Of a stretch of 64,000 bases of DNA, positions 27,556 through 37,462 are shown piece by piece. Below the pieces are notes generated by a model. It was not told the origin of the DNA and searched no databases. It saw only the letters and a program-made list of their open reading frames with translations. A program made the position numbers and the translations under genes. Location of the stretch: positions 62,001-126,000 of the forward strand of contig NZ_CABHXX010000095.1 of the NCBI RefSeq assembly GCF_902170565.1. The letters are read 5' to 3'. Each line of letters opens with the position of its first letter. Within the stretch, counting starts at the first letter, position 1. The DNA comes from Yersinia thracica (lineage in GTDB: Bacteria; Pseudomonadota; Gammaproteobacteria; Enterobacterales; Enterobacteriaceae).

Positions 27556-28443
27556 TCATTTAATCCCGTGTGCAATGGCTAGCGCTTTATTCAGTTTCCC
27601 GAGTGATTCCCCTTGTTTATTAGTGAAAAAACGCTGCTCCAGAATATTGGCATCCGCTTCGTCATACAGCTTTATATGGTGTTTATTAAGAAATGTCGCC
27701 AAACCTCCTTTTTCGATGCCAAAAGTCCAATGCTCGCCAATATTTTTTAATCCCTCGAAAACCTCTCTCGAACCATATGAAGTATTCTCTCCGGTGAGGA
27801 CATCGGAATAGACATAATCGAAAATGATTTCACTGCCGGCAGGCGCACAATTGCCGATGGCTGAAAAAATACTGTCTACCGTGCTGGGTGAGAGATACAT
27901 AATTAGCCCCTCGAGGATAAAGAGGCTTTTTTCTCCTTTTTTGATCGGCAGTTCTTGTAAGATATCGGTCAAACTCTGTTGATTAAAATCAATGGGAATA
28001 TAATGTAAATTTTGTGGGCTTTGGATGCTAAGCTCTTGTAATTTTGCTTTTTTATTGCTCTGAGATACTGAGTGGTCAAGCTCATAAACCCTGCTTTGTT
28101 GTAGCTGATTTTGAAAGCGAATAGCCCTGGAATCAAAACCGGCCCCCAGAATAAAAATGTTGGAGAATTCACTGGCACGTAATTGAAAGAATTCATCAAT
28201 GTATTTTATTCGGCTAATTAAAAATTCATAGCTGCCCGCAGGTATCTGTGGCGAGAGAATATTGCCCGGCATCAAAAATGATTTTTGTGTCATTGCAAAA
28301 AAAGAGTTCAAAGAGTGCGAAATTAATAGCGAGATATAGTCATCTGTCTTGTATCCCTCTTTTTTCTCACTGTAAGACTTTGCTCTGAGTATGCAGATCA
28401 GCTCAGCCGAGGGTGAGAAATCTGACATGGTGCTTTTTGCCAT
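27556..28443 (-). CDS. Class I SAM-dependent methyltransferase, leucine carboxyl methyltransferase (LCM) family
   Basis: A 295-residue protein of the LCM/PPM1-like bacterial methyltransferases. The SAM motif is FILGAGFDSRAIRFQ near residue 100. VYELDHSVSQSNKKAKL supplies the acidic residue that binds the SAM ribose, and LFILEGLIMYLSPSTVDSIF is the typical family motif. The chosen ATG (28441-28443) has GGGGATAAATGAA before it; the TTG five codons upstream is weaker. It is AT-rich compared with its neighbours and interrupts ltaE-poxB, which are adjacent in E. coli. The substrate is unknown; bacterial members often modify carboxyl or hydroxyl groups of secondary metabolites. Confidence 0.85.
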   Translation of the reverse strand: MAKSTMSDFSPSAELICILRAKSYSEKKEGYKTDDYISLLISHSLNSFFAMTQKSFLMPGNILSPQIPAGSYEFLISRIKYIDEFFQLRASEFSNIFILGAGFDSRAIRFQNQLQQSRVYELDHSVSQSNKKAKLQELSIQSPQNLHYIPIDFNQQSLTDILQELPIKKGEKSLFILEGLIMYLSPSTVDSIFSAIGNCAPAGSEIIFDYVYSDVLTGENTSYGSREVFEGLKNIGEHWTFGIEKGGLATFLNKHHIKLYDEADANILEQRFFTNKQGESLGKLNKALAIAHGIK

Positions 28444-28601
28444 TTCATTTATCCCCAATACAAATTCGATTTTATTGTGAATTTACGCCGTACATTATGA
28501 ATGAGGATTTAAATAAAACAGCCTCATGCGGCTGCTTAATTTTTATCTGTATATGATGTAAAAACTGTTAACTGAATGGGAAAAATACAAGAATTATTTG
28601 C

Positions 28602-28630
28602 CCAGCGACCGGTATAAAACCGGCCACTGG
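28602..28630 (-). terminator. Terminator hairpin after poxB
   Basis: CCAGCGACCGG (28602-28612) and CCGGCCACTGG (28620-28630) pair over 11 bp allowing two G-U pairs. It lies 43 bp beyond the poxB stop on the minus strand. Confidence 0.5.
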
Positions 28631-28672
28631 AGTAGGATAAATTGCGGTTTTTATAGAATGAAAGGTATTTTA

Positions 28673-30394
28673 TCAACGCAGCCAGTTGGTTTTCGCCAAT
28701 TCCACGACTTCATCACCCCGGCCATTAATGATGGCCCTAAGCATATACAGACTGAATCCTTTAGCTTGCTCAAACTTGATTTGCGGTGGCATCGACAATT
28801 CTTGCTTGGCAGTGACCACATCCACCAACACCGGCCCCGGATGCGCAAAAGCACTTTCCAGCGCGGCATCCAGTTCGGAGGCTTTTTCTACTCGAATACC
28901 TTTAATTCCCGCCGCATTGGCGATGGCGGCAAAGTCTGGGTTATGTAGGTCTGTGCCATCTGTCAAATAGCCACCGGCCTTCATTTCCATCGCAACAAAG
29001 CCCAGTACACTGTTATTAAATACCACAATTTTCACCGGTAATTTTAGTTGTGCCAGAGTGAGAAAATCCCCCATTAACATGGTGAAACCGCCGTCTCCGC
29101 ATAACGCCACCACTTGCCGGTTCGGGTCGGTGGCTTGCGCACCGATGGCTTGTGGCATAGCGTTGGCCATCGAGCCATGGTTAAACGAGCCGAGCAAACG
29201 GCGCTTTCCGTTCATCTCCAGATAACGCGCCGCCCACACGGTCGGGGTGCCAACATCACAGGTGAAAATGGCGTCATCGGTAGCATGGCGGCTGATTTGT
29301 TGCGCCAGATATTGTGGATGAATCGGCTGATTGTCATTGGCGGTTGCCAGCCCGTCGAGATCTTTGCGGGTGGTGCGATAGTGGTCGAGCGCCTTGGTCA
29401 AAAACGCATTATCACTTTTAGCGTCTAACTGCGGTAACAGCGCGCCGAGGGTGGTTTTAATATCACCTACCAGCGCCATATTGACCTGGCAGTGAGCGCC
29501 GATGCTGCCGGGGCTGATATCAATCTGGATGATGTTTGCGTGGGTAGGATAAAATGCGCGGTAAGGAAATTGAGTCCCCAGTAGCACCAAGGTATCGGCA
29601 TTCATCATGGCATGATAGCCGGAGGCGAAACCAATCAGCCCGGTCATGCCGACGCTGTAAGGATTGTCCCACTCAATATGTTCTTTACCCCGTAGGGCAT
29701 GCACCACCGGGGCTTGCAGCATTTCGGCCAGTTTTACCACTTCATCATGGGCATCTGCGCAACCACTGCCGCACATTAGCGTGATATTTTTGGTTTTATT
29801 CAAAATCTCAGCCAGAATATTCAACTCACTCATAAGTGGCTGAACTAACGGCAATTTAGGGGTTTGCCACACCACGGCGGCATCTTCTGGGGCGGGCTGG
29901 AGCGCGACATCACCCGGCAGCACAATCACGGAAACACCGCGGTTAAGGATGGCTTTGCGCATGGCAATTTCTAACACGCGGGGTAATTGTTCAGGATTCG
30001 ACACCAATTCACAGTAATGGCTGCATTCGCGGAACAGTTCTTGTGGGTGGGTTTCTTGAAAATATCCGCTGCCGATTTCACTTGAGGGAATATGCGCGGC
30101 GATTGCCAGCACTGGAACATGATTACGATGGCAATCAAATAAACCATTAATCAGATGCAAATTTCCGGGGCCACAGGACCCCGCACAGACCGCGAGTTGC
30201 CCGGTGAGTTGGGCTTCAGCGCCCGCAGCAAAGGCGGCAACCTCTTCATGGCGAGTTCCCAACCACTCAATAGTTCCCATGCGGTGCAGGCTATCACTCA
30301 GACCATTGAGTGAGTCACCGGTGACCCCCCAAATGCGCTTAACTCCGGCTTGTTCCAACGTTTTTGCGACCAATGTTGCCACGGTTTGCTTCAT
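28673..30394 (-). CDS. poxB: Pyruvate dehydrogenase (ubiquinone), pyruvate oxidase
   Basis: Peripheral membrane flavoprotein that oxidises pyruvate to acetate and CO2, passing electrons to ubiquinone. The 573 residues have the three-domain ThDP layout. The N-terminal Pyr domain carries the conserved Glu in [20 protein letters not shown] (near residue 50). The central part is an FAD-binding region. The C-terminal PP domain has the ThDP motif [16 protein letters not shown] ending in VVFNN (about 433-465). The end of the chain, which in E. coli forms the membrane-binding helix, is conserved ([13 protein letters not shown]). The ATG follows GAGGGG. RpoS control is known in E. coli. Confidence 0.95.
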   Translation of the reverse strand: MKQTVATLVAKTLEQAGVKRIWGVTGDSLNGLSDSLHRMGTIEWLGTRHEEVAAFAAGAEAQLTGQLAVCAGSCGPGNLHLINGLFDCHRNHVPVLAIAAHIPSSEIGSGYFQETHPQELFRECSHYCELVSNPEQLPRVLEIAMRKAILNRGVSVIVLPGDVALQPAPEDAAVVWQTPKLPLVQPLMSELNILAEILNKTKNITLMCGSGCADAHDEVVKLAEMLQAPVVHALRGKEHIEWDNPYSVGMTGLIGFASGYHAMMNADTLVLLGTQFPYRAFYPTHANIIQIDISPGSIGAHCQVNMALVGDIKTTLGALLPQLDAKSDNAFLTKALDHYRTTRKDLDGLATANDNQPIHPQYLAQQISRHATDDAIFTCDVGTPTVWAARYLEMNGKRRLLGSFNHGSMANAMPQAIGAQATDPNRQVVALCGDGGFTMLMGDFLTLAQLKLPVKIVVFNNSVLGFVAMEMKAGGYLTDGTDLHNPDFAAIANAAGIKGIRVEKASELDAALESAFAHPGPVLVDVVTAKQELSMPPQIKFEQAKGFSLYMLRAIINGRGDEVVELAKTNWLR

Positions 30395-30503
30395 AGTTGC
30401 CCCTCAAGGATTAATGGCGAGTCATTATTCTATGAGGTCAAAGTATGGCGCGTTTGACGATTCCTGCCCTATTAACAACATGAATAGAGCAAGAATAATG
30501 CTA

Positions 30504-31526
30504 TCAAGCCAGTTGGATATCCCCCTGCAACTGGCAACTGCATGCCAGAACATAACCCTGGGCGATTTCCTCCGGTGTCAGTGTCATGGTGCTGGTGGTG
30601 GTGTATTCGCCGTGCAAAATGCGCGTTTTACATGAGCCGCAAACACCCGCGCGGCAAGCTGCCATCACCGGTACTTTGTGTTGCTCTAAAGCAAATAACA
30701 GTGAAGTGCCCACCGGAACTTGCACACTGCGTAGCGGGTGACTGATAGTCATCGTCAATTCATTGCTGGCATCGATAACTTCATCAGCAGGTCGGAATTG
30801 CTCTCTCTGGAAATGATCACTCGGAACAGCTTGTTCGCGGCAATACTGCTCAACCCAATCCATATAAGGCGCAGGCCCGCAAGTCATCACCCGGCGGTGA
30901 GCAATATCGGGAGCGACCTGTTGCATGATCTGAGCATTAATTCGTCCGGCAATAAATCCCTCTGTTGCACCTGATTCAGCCATTAATGTCAGTTGTAATT
31001 GCTGTGGATAGCGCTGTGACAACAGTTGCCAGGCATCTGCAAAAATCACATCTGCCGGTGAACGAACATTAAAAATTACGCGGATATCGGCTTTGGGGCG
31101 CTGGGCTAATAAATAGCGGCACATCGACATTACGGGCGTAACACCGCAGCCAGCGGCTAGCATCAGGTAATGGTCATCATCAAAATTGGCGCAGGTAAAC
31201 TCGCCCTGAGCATCCGATAACCACAGATAATCTCCCTCTTTGACCTGCTGAGTCAGCCATTGTGAGCCTTCGCCACCGGTTAAGCAGCGCACGGTGAGTT
31301 GGATAAATGGCGTTAAACCGGGCGTGGAGGAAAGTGTATAAGCGCGCAGGGTTTCATCACTATTACGAATGCTCACCAAAGCATATTGCCCCGGCAAATA
31401 AGGGTAAAAGTCATGATTAATCAACCGCAAGCTCCAGACATCTGGCGTTTCTTGCACCATGGAGTGAACTTGCATGCGGTTAGGACAGAGGGCGGTTGGG
31501 CAGTCAGTAGGGATAAAATCAGTCAT
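30504..31526 (-). CDS. hcr: NADH oxidoreductase of the hybrid cluster protein
   Basis: Reductase that supplies electrons from NADH to Hcp. The 340 residues comprise an FAD-binding ferredoxin reductase domain (LRAYTLSSTPG near residue 63), an NAD domain (AAGCGVTPVMSMCRYL near 125 and MTCGPAPYMDWVEQYC near 215), and a C-terminal 2Fe-2S plant-type ferredoxin domain with cysteines in ACRAGVCGSCKTRI and LACSCQ. Length and layout match E. coli Hcr. It lies 96 bp downstream of hcp and is probably in the same transcript. Confidence 0.93.
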   Translation of the reverse strand: MTDFIPTDCPTALCPNRMQVHSMVQETPDVWSLRLINHDFYPYLPGQYALVSIRNSDETLRAYTLSSTPGLTPFIQLTVRCLTGGEGSQWLTQQVKEGDYLWLSDAQGEFTCANFDDDHYLMLAAGCGVTPVMSMCRYLLAQRPKADIRVIFNVRSPADVIFADAWQLLSQRYPQQLQLTLMAESGATEGFIAGRINAQIMQQVAPDIAHRRVMTCGPAPYMDWVEQYCREQAVPSDHFQREQFRPADEVIDASNELTMTISHPLRSVQVPVGTSLLFALEQHKVPVMAACRAGVCGSCKTRILHGEYTTTSTMTLTPEEIAQGYVLACSCQLQGDIQLA

Positions 31527-31622
31527 CGGGGCCTCACAACAAAGCAGGTCATTTCTGGCAAAAATAGGATCGATGCCCAGCCAGTGGTAATAAAGCGCAT
31601 TGGCCGGGCATAAAGCGGTGAT

Positions 31623-33275
31623 TTAATGACCTAAAATCGCATTCATATCTTGTTCTACGGTAGTGATTGGCCGCATACCAAATTTCTCATAGAGAATTGC
31701 CATCAAGTTGTCGGTCAAGAAACCCGGCGCGGTCGGGCCGGTGTAAATATTCTTCACCCCCAATGACAGTAAGGTCAGCAGAATAACAATGGCTTTTTGT
31801 TCAAACCATGACAGCACCAAGCTGAGAGGCAGGTCATTGACGGTGCAACCCAGTTTTTCTGACAACTTAACCGCCAGCATAATCGCAGAATAAGCATCAT
31901 TGCATTGGCCGACATCCAGCAGGCGCGGCAAGCCTTCTAAAGTCCCGAAGTCCAGTTTATTGAAGCGATATTTCCCACAAGCTAAGGTCATGATGATGCA
32001 ATCTTGCGGAACACTGCGGGCAAAATCGGTGAAATAGCTGCGTTCTGTGCGGCTACCATCACAGCCGCCAACTAAAAAGACATGGCGCAGTTTTTTCGTC
32101 GCAACCAGATCAATGACAGTATCCGCGGCATTGAGTAAGGTTTGGCGGCCAAAGCCGACAGTAATCAGGTGTTCCAGCTCATTGTATGGGAACCCCGCCA
32201 TGCCCAGTGCTTGTTCAATAACTTGTGCGAAATCCTCGCCTTCCAAGTGATTGACACCCGGCCAGCCAACAATACTACGAGTCCAAATGCGGTCTCCGTA
32301 ATGGCCTACATTCGGGTCAATGATACAGTTGGATGTCATCAGGATTGGGCCGGGGAATTTAGCAAACTCTGTTTGCTGGTTCTGCCAGCCACTGCCGTAG
32401 TTACCGACCAGATGCGAGTAGCGTTTTAACTCTGGGTAACCGTGAGCGGGCAGCATTTCGCCGTGAGTATAAATATTCACCCCGGTTCCCTGAGTCTGTT
32501 CCAGTAACATTTGTAAGTCTTTGAGATCATGCCCAGAAATTAGAATAGCTTTACCAGCGACAGGGCGCACGTTAACGGCAGTGGGTTGCGGATCGCCGTA
32601 AGCTTGAGTTTCGCCGTGATCCAAAATAGCCATGACATTGAAGTTCATTTTGCCAATGCCCATGGCGTTATTCAGTAAGGTATCGACATCACGCGGTTGG
32701 GTACCTAACCAAGCCATATAGGCATGATAATCCGCGTAAATTTGTTCATCAAACTGGCCCAGTACATGGGCGTGTTCCATGTAAGCCGCGGCTCCTTTTA
32801 GTCCATACAAACACAACATTCGCAGGCCATGAATATCATTACCGACCTCGGCTTTATCAGTATTAAGAGCAAATTGCTGCGCTTGTTGTTGCAGGGTAGG
32901 GATGTCGTCAGACACCAGTTGTAGCTCGGCCAACGGGTGATCGACTGCAATCTGGTGGTCAATGAGACGGCAGCGAATGGCTAATGATTGGCGCAATAAA
33001 ATGGCTTCTTTGGCATAACCGACGATGCGGTCTGAGTCAAAGTTCACATTGGTCAGTGTGGAGAAAAAGGCTCTGGGTGCAAAGCTGTCAATCTCATGAT
33101 CAATAATGCCCAACTCGCGGGCGGTTAATGCCCAAGCGGAAAGGCCTTGCAATACAGCAACTAATAAGTCTTGTAAATCAGATGTTTCGGCGGTTTTGCC
33201 GCACATCCCTTGTGCGTAAGAGCAGCCATTAGCTACCGGCGTTCGGATGGTTTGTTCACATTGCACACAGAACAT
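31623..33275 (-). CDS. hcp: Hydroxylamine reductase / hybrid cluster protein
   Basis: Anaerobic iron-sulfur protein that removes nitric oxide and hydroxylamine; in E. coli it acts as an NO reductase and protein nitrosylase. The 550 residues begin MFCVQCEQT with cluster cysteines at 3, 6, 18 and 25 ([12 protein letters not shown]), the spacing of the E. coli enzyme. Hybrid-cluster ligands are visible in [23 protein letters not shown] and [12 protein letters not shown]. The ATG follows AAAAGGAAAA. Upstream lie a good NsrR-like palindrome, a second half-site and an FNR-like site, matching the known control by NO and oxygen lack. Confidence 0.95.
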   Translation of the reverse strand: MFCVQCEQTIRTPVANGCSYAQGMCGKTAETSDLQDLLVAVLQGLSAWALTARELGIIDHEIDSFAPRAFFSTLTNVNFDSDRIVGYAKEAILLRQSLAIRCRLIDHQIAVDHPLAELQLVSDDIPTLQQQAQQFALNTDKAEVGNDIHGLRMLCLYGLKGAAAYMEHAHVLGQFDEQIYADYHAYMAWLGTQPRDVDTLLNNAMGIGKMNFNVMAILDHGETQAYGDPQPTAVNVRPVAGKAILISGHDLKDLQMLLEQTQGTGVNIYTHGEMLPAHGYPELKRYSHLVGNYGSGWQNQQTEFAKFPGPILMTSNCIIDPNVGHYGDRIWTRSIVGWPGVNHLEGEDFAQVIEQALGMAGFPYNELEHLITVGFGRQTLLNAADTVIDLVATKKLRHVFLVGGCDGSRTERSYFTDFARSVPQDCIIMTLACGKYRFNKLDFGTLEGLPRLLDVGQCNDAYSAIMLAVKLSEKLGCTVNDLPLSLVLSWFEQKAIVILLTLLSLGVKNIYTGPTAPGFLTDNLMAILYEKFGMRPITTVEQDMNAILGH

Positions 33276-33292
33276 AATTATTTTTCCTTTTA

Positions 33293-33315
33293 AAGTTGCA
33301 TTTGTAATGCGTGTT
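33293..33315. promoter_or_regulatory. NsrR-like binding site of hcp
   Basis: AAGTTGCATTTGTAATGCGTGTT (23 bp, here given as 33293-33315) fits the 11-1-11 NsrR palindrome at 18 of 22 specified positions. A further half-site AAGTTGCATT reads on the minus strand at 33358-33367. NO-sensing repression of hcp-hcr is inferred from these and from known regulation of the gene. Confidence 0.65.
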
Positions 33316-33376
33316 TAAAAGCATAGAGGTGGGCAAGGGGTTTAAAAAGGCTTTTTTAATGCAACTTTAACTTGTT

Positions 33377-33390
33377 TTGATTTGGCGCAA
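33377..33390 (-). promoter_or_regulatory. FNR-like site upstream of hcp
   Basis: On the minus strand TTGCGCCAAATCAA matches TTGAT-N4-ATCAA at 8 of 10 positions. A TTTAAA sequence about 30 bp downstream could be the -10 of an FNR class II promoter, with an NsrR half-site between them. Anaerobic activation is inferred. Confidence 0.5.
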
Positions 33391-33474
33391 GTTTTGCTGC
33401 GAATGAGAATTCATTCACTATTGCTGGTGGGGCATGACGCAGTGAACCCAGAGGCTCACTGCGCACAAAAAGAA

Positions 33475-34374
33475 TTAGGAAGAGAAGAAAGCAATCAATA
33501 TTGGCGCAAGCAAGCTCAGTAAGAAACCGTGTACGATAGCTGCCGGCACCATTTCCAGCCCACCACTGCGCTGTAATACTGGCAGAGTGAAGTCCATTGA
33601 GGTCGCGCCGCATAAGCCCAACGCGCTAGAGCGGCTACTGCGCACCAGTGTTGGAATCAGCATGATGGCCACCAATTCACGGGCTAAATCGTTGAAGAAT
33701 GCGGCACTTCCAATGACCGGGCCGAATGAATCAGTCAATAAAATACCTGATAATGAATACCAGCCAAAACCAGACGCCATCGCCAGCCCGGTCTTAATAG
33801 GTAAATCCATCAATATAGCGGCAAGCATTCCGCCAGCCAATGCACTAAACGCCACGACAAGGGCCACAATAGCGCCACGGCGGTTCAATACAATCTGGCG
33901 TAGCGTCATACCGCTGTTACGCAATTGAATTCCGACCAAGAACAGTAAGAAGATCAGCGCCAATTCACTGCCTTTCGCCGCAAATTGCAACCACTCCCAT
34001 TGGCTCAATCCCAGTAAGAAGCCGACAATCACTACGCCGCATAATTTCAATGATTCCAGCGCCATATGCAGGCGCGATGGTAATACTTCCTGGCGGTGGG
34101 TATTTTTCCACGGTGTCTTGCGTTCAAGTAAAAATAGCGCCAGTAAATTGGCACAAAAAATACACAGGAAAAAGACGCCAGTATATTGGAAAATAAGCAA
34201 TAGGTTCGCACTAAGGTTTTCCAGAAACGCCAGGCTGATACCCATAAAGAATAAAATAACGTAGACCATCCAGCTTAATAAGCGGTTGATCAATTGAATT
34301 AATGTTTTGCGGCTAAGTGGGATGAGATAACCAAGAATTAACGGCAAAAGAATGATTAACAATCCTGAATACAC
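33475..34374 (-). CDS. lysO: L-lysine exporter LysO (DUF340)
   Basis: Inner-membrane exporter of L-lysine and thialysine, formerly ybjE. The 299 residues have about eight membrane segments. The DUF340 core shows LIFLLFLVGIQLRNSGMTLRQI and SGFGWYSLSGILLTDSFGPVIGSAAFFNDLARELVA, the latter holding the conserved acidic residues needed for transport in E. coli. The start is GTG (34372-34374) behind AGGACGG. The gene is divergent from ybjD. Confidence 0.92.
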   Translation of the reverse strand: MYSGLLIILLPLILGYLIPLSRKTLIQLINRLLSWMVYVILFFMGISLAFLENLSANLLLIFQYTGVFFLCIFCANLLALFLLERKTPWKNTHRQEVLPSRLHMALESLKLCGVVIVGFLLGLSQWEWLQFAAKGSELALIFLLFLVGIQLRNSGMTLRQIVLNRRGAIVALVVAFSALAGGMLAAILMDLPIKTGLAMASGFGWYSLSGILLTDSFGPVIGSAAFFNDLARELVAIMLIPTLVRSSRSSALGLCGATSMDFTLPVLQRSGGLEMVPAAIVHGFLLSLLAPILIAFFSS

Positions 34375-34603
34375 GAGTTATACCGTCCTGCTTTGCAGCT
34401 AAAGAAACACCCATTTTGGGTATCATGAGCAGATAAATAATGGGCTGTGGCGCAATAAACTATCTAAAATCAGGGAAAGAGTAAAGCGCACCGACTGCCG
34501 TATTATTTGACCTATAAGGTTTTTTGTCTCAGATAATCAAGTAATAGGTTAACTCTGTAATCTGATAGTATCAGTATGAATAAATTCGCACCGGAGGCGT
34601 AGC

Positions 34604-36301
34604 ATGTATCTTGAGCGTGTAGATATTGTCGGTTTTCGCGGTATTAACCGTATTTCATTGAACCTTGATGATAATACAGTGCTGATCGGTGAGAATGCCT
34701 GGGGTAAATCCAGCTTATTAGATGCCCTTACGTTACTTTTGTCCCCCGAACCTCAACTTTATCATTTTACCTCGCAGGATTTTTATCATCCGGCAGGCGA
34801 TGAGAATGCTAAAGAACGTCATTTACAAATTATTTTCACCTTTTGCGAGAAAGATATTGGCCATTGGCGCGCTCCCCGCTATCGCCAGTTATCCCCGCTC
34901 TGGATAAAAAATAACGATGGTTTACACCGTATTTATTATCGAATTGAAGGTGAATTAGCTGACGATGGCACCGTGTGTACCTGGCGCACTTTCCTTGATT
35001 TAGACGGGCGTCCACTGGAATTACACGATATCGAAAAGTTGGCGCGTGGGGTGATTCGCATTCATCCGGTATTACGTCTGCGAGATGCGCGTTTTATCCG
35101 CCGGCTGCGTAGCACTACCCCCGAAAAGAGCTATCAGCTGGATAAAGTGAATCAACTGGATAAAGTGCATCAGCCGGATAACATGCTGTTGAACCAGCAA
35201 TTGGATCAATTAAGCCGCGAATTGGTTCGTCGCCCACAGAAATTGACTAATGCCGAATTGCGCCAGGGGTTGGAGGCGATGCGCCAACTGCTAGAGCACT
35301 ATTTTGCCGAACAAGGTTCGCAGTCTGTGGGGCTGCGTAACCACCATCGCCCGCAACCTGAGCGCGAAGCCTGGCTCGCTCTCGATAGCATCAACCGTAT
35401 GGTGGCTGAGCCAAATAGCCGCAGTATGAGATTGATACTTTTGGGAATGTTTTCAACATTACTGCAAGCAAAAGGGTCATTAAGCCTTGATCCCCATGCC
35501 CGCCCATTACTGCTGGTGGAAGACCCGGAAACGCGTTTACACCCGATTATGTTGTCCGTCGCTTGGGGGTTACTCAGCCAACTTCCTCTCCAGCGCATCA
35601 CCACGACAAATTCGGGAGAGTTAATTTCATTAGTGCCGGTAGAGAGCATTTGTCGATTAGTGCGCGAATCGTCCCGGGTCGCGACTTACCGCATTGGCCC
35701 TCGCGGAATGAGTGCCGAAGATAGCCGCCGCATTGCTTTTCATATTCGTTTCAATCGTCCCTCTGCTTTATTTGCCCGTTGCTGGCTGATGGTTGAGGGG
35801 GAAACTGAAATTTGGTTACTTAATGATCTTGCCCGCCAATGCGGCTATCACTTTGAAGCAGAAGGGGTAAAAGTGATTGAATTTGCTCAGAGCGGCCTGC
35901 GCCCGTTACTGAAGTTTGCCAACAGAATGGGAATACAATGGCATGTCCTGACTGATGGCGATGATGCAGGAAAAAAGTATGCGGCGACTGTACGCACCAT
36001 GGCGGATGATGGACGTGATCATGAGCGTGATCGTTTGACCATTTTACCCGCCCCGGATATGGAGCACTTTTTATATCGATCAGGTTTTGATGAGGTATAT
36101 CACCGGATATCTGGTATTCCTGCAAATGCTAAAATGCAGCCACGCAGAGTGATTGAAAAAGCGATTCATCGCACTTCGAAGCCGGATTTAGCCATTGAGG
36201 TGACCAGCTATGCCAGAGAGCGGGGCGTTGAGTTTATCCCCCCGCTGCTGAAAAAAATGTTTTCCCGCGTAGTCTGGCTGGCGCGTGGCCGGGCTGACTA
36301 G
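34604..36301 (+). CDS. ybjD: OLD-family ATP-dependent endonuclease-like protein YbjD
   Basis: Putative nuclease of 565 residues. An N-terminal AAA/SMC-type ATPase has Walker A GENAWGKSS near residues 29-37 and a later LLLVEDPETRLHP Walker B/D-loop near 305. A C-terminal TOPRIM domain has LMVEGETEIWLL near 395 and VLTDGDDAGKKY near 450, the metal-binding Glu and Asp-x-Asp. This is the layout of phage P2 Old-like class 2 enzymes. E. coli YbjD is uncharacterised. Residues about 177-194 are three copies of a 6-residue unit (YQLDKV, NQLDKV, HQPDNM) from an 18-bp tandem repeat. The ATG has GGAGG upstream. Confidence 0.88.
   Translation: MYLERVDIVGFRGINRISLNLDDNTVLIGENAWGKSSLLDALTLLLSPEPQLYHFTSQDFYHPAGDENAKERHLQIIFTFCEKDIGHWRAPRYRQLSPLWIKNNDGLHRIYYRIEGELADDGTVCTWRTFLDLDGRPLELHDIEKLARGVIRIHPVLRLRDARFIRRLRSTTPEKSYQLDKVNQLDKVHQPDNMLLNQQLDQLSRELVRRPQKLTNAELRQGLEAMRQLLEHYFAEQGSQSVGLRNHHRPQPEREAWLALDSINRMVAEPNSRSMRLILLGMFSTLLQAKGSLSLDPHARPLLLVEDPETRLHPIMLSVAWGLLSQLPLQRITTTNSGELISLVPVESICRLVRESSRVATYRIGPRGMSAEDSRRIAFHIRFNRPSALFARCWLMVEGETEIWLLNDLARQCGYHFEAEGVKVIEFAQSGLRPLLKFANRMGIQWHVLTDGDDAGKKYAATVRTMADDGRDHERDRLTILPAPDMEHFLYRSGFDEVYHRISGIPANAKMQPRRVIEKAIHRTSKPDLAIEVTSYARERGVEFIPPLLKKMFSRVVWLARGRAD
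35132..35185 (+). repeat. 18-bp in-frame tandem repeat within ybjD
   Basis: Three units (35132-35149, 35150-35167, 35168-35185) read TATCAGCTGGATAAAGTG, AATCAACTGGATAAAGTG and CATCAGCCGGATAACATG, each coding six residues in frame. They lie between ATPase and later segments, where length change may be tolerated. Confidence 0.85.
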
Positions 36302-36320
36302 CGGGGCTTTTTAGACATCT

Positions 36321-37274
36321 CTAGCCGCGCGGAAAATGCGTGGCTAAGCCATGTTCGAGTTGCTCAAGGAGCTGATAACGGCGACGATATTCCGCGCGTT
36401 TTTTACTTGGGATATCCTCAATAGGCTTACGTGCAATTCTGGCGGGCAAATTGAAATAGCCTTCTGCGCTTTGTTCTCCGCCCAGTGAGATCCAGAAATT
36501 ATCGTAATCAGCATGTAATTTATCTTTCTTTTTCGCCCGATAGCGCCAGTTCTGATAAATATGCGTGCTGTTACCTACCGCCATAATCTGTGTTATCCCC
36601 ATCAGCTCCGCCAGCAAACAGGTGGCTTCCAAGACTAAACGTTTCGGAAATAACCCATAGCAAGCTTTAGTGCAGGCCTGAATTTCGCTGTGCGGTGTTT
36701 CATGATCCGCCCCCTGCAACCCACCGATAAACACTGTTTTTTGGTTTTGATAATAAGTGAGACTGAATGTGAGCAATGCCAGGGTTTGTTGTTGCTCATT
36801 AGCAAGCATCAGAGTAATTTCACCCTCTTTATTGAGTTTGGGAATAACACCCAAATAAAGGGAATACTTTTCCTCATTCTTGCCCGTTAACTCAGTGAGT
36901 TTATAAGGCGAATGGTGTAGATAGTTGCGGCGTAATAATTCTGGCATACACTGATTTTCCAACTGGAAATGATCCTGTAGTACAGCCAGTTTTTGCCTAT
37001 TATTTAGCGTGTTAGCTAAATAAGGGCGGTGTAGTTTGCAAGGTAAATCCGGTTGAGCACGCAGGATGCTATTGAGAAACGGTTGCTTCACCAATACACC
37101 TAACAAGCTAAAGGTCAGTTTGGGGCTGATTAAGGCACGGGCAATAAATTTAAGCCGAAACTGGGATTCTTGCCACGAGCCGCCCAGAGCTTGATTGCCT
37201 TTGAACAGCATTGAGATTAACCCCCAACGGTTAATATTGTCAGGGATTAATGCGGTGTTATTAATGTTGTGCAT
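36321..37274 (-). CDS. ybjX: VirK/YbjX family protein (DUF535)
   Basis: A 317-residue protein of the VirK/YbjX family with FLGVI-like LYLGVIPKLNKEGEITLMLANEQQQ and IGGLQGADHETPHSEIQACTKACYGLFPKRLVLEATCLLAELMG in its core, followed by the family pattern HADYDNFWISLGG. No signal peptide or membrane helix is evident. Relatives are PhoP-regulated and linked to antimicrobial peptide resistance or virulence in Salmonella and Shigella; the biochemical role is unknown. It is divergent from macA as in E. coli. Confidence 0.88.
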   Translation of the reverse strand: MHNINNTALIPDNINRWGLISMLFKGNQALGGSWQESQFRLKFIARALISPKLTFSLLGVLVKQPFLNSILRAQPDLPCKLHRPYLANTLNNRQKLAVLQDHFQLENQCMPELLRRNYLHHSPYKLTELTGKNEEKYSLYLGVIPKLNKEGEITLMLANEQQQTLALLTFSLTYYQNQKTVFIGGLQGADHETPHSEIQACTKACYGLFPKRLVLEATCLLAELMGITQIMAVGNSTHIYQNWRYRAKKKDKLHADYDNFWISLGGEQSAEGYFNLPARIARKPIEDIPSKKRAEYRRRYQLLEQLEHGLATHFPRG

Positions 37275-37462
37275 GACTAAGTCCGTTATATCAATGTATT
37301 TCCCGTGCTATTGGAACAAACGGGAACTAAATAGAGTCTCAATACATCTTAGATTCCGACTGTAGTCCGGTGGGTGTTTATATGTTGTTTAGTTAAATGA
37401 ACATTACCGATGCTATTTTCAGCCGGTGGATAATTTACAATTTAAGGAAGGTAATTGATTTG

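Noticed and set aside
34375..34603. ARG box or lysine riboswitch ahead of lysO
   Set aside because: Only a weak TGAAT half-site was seen and no riboswitch-like fold; insufficient.
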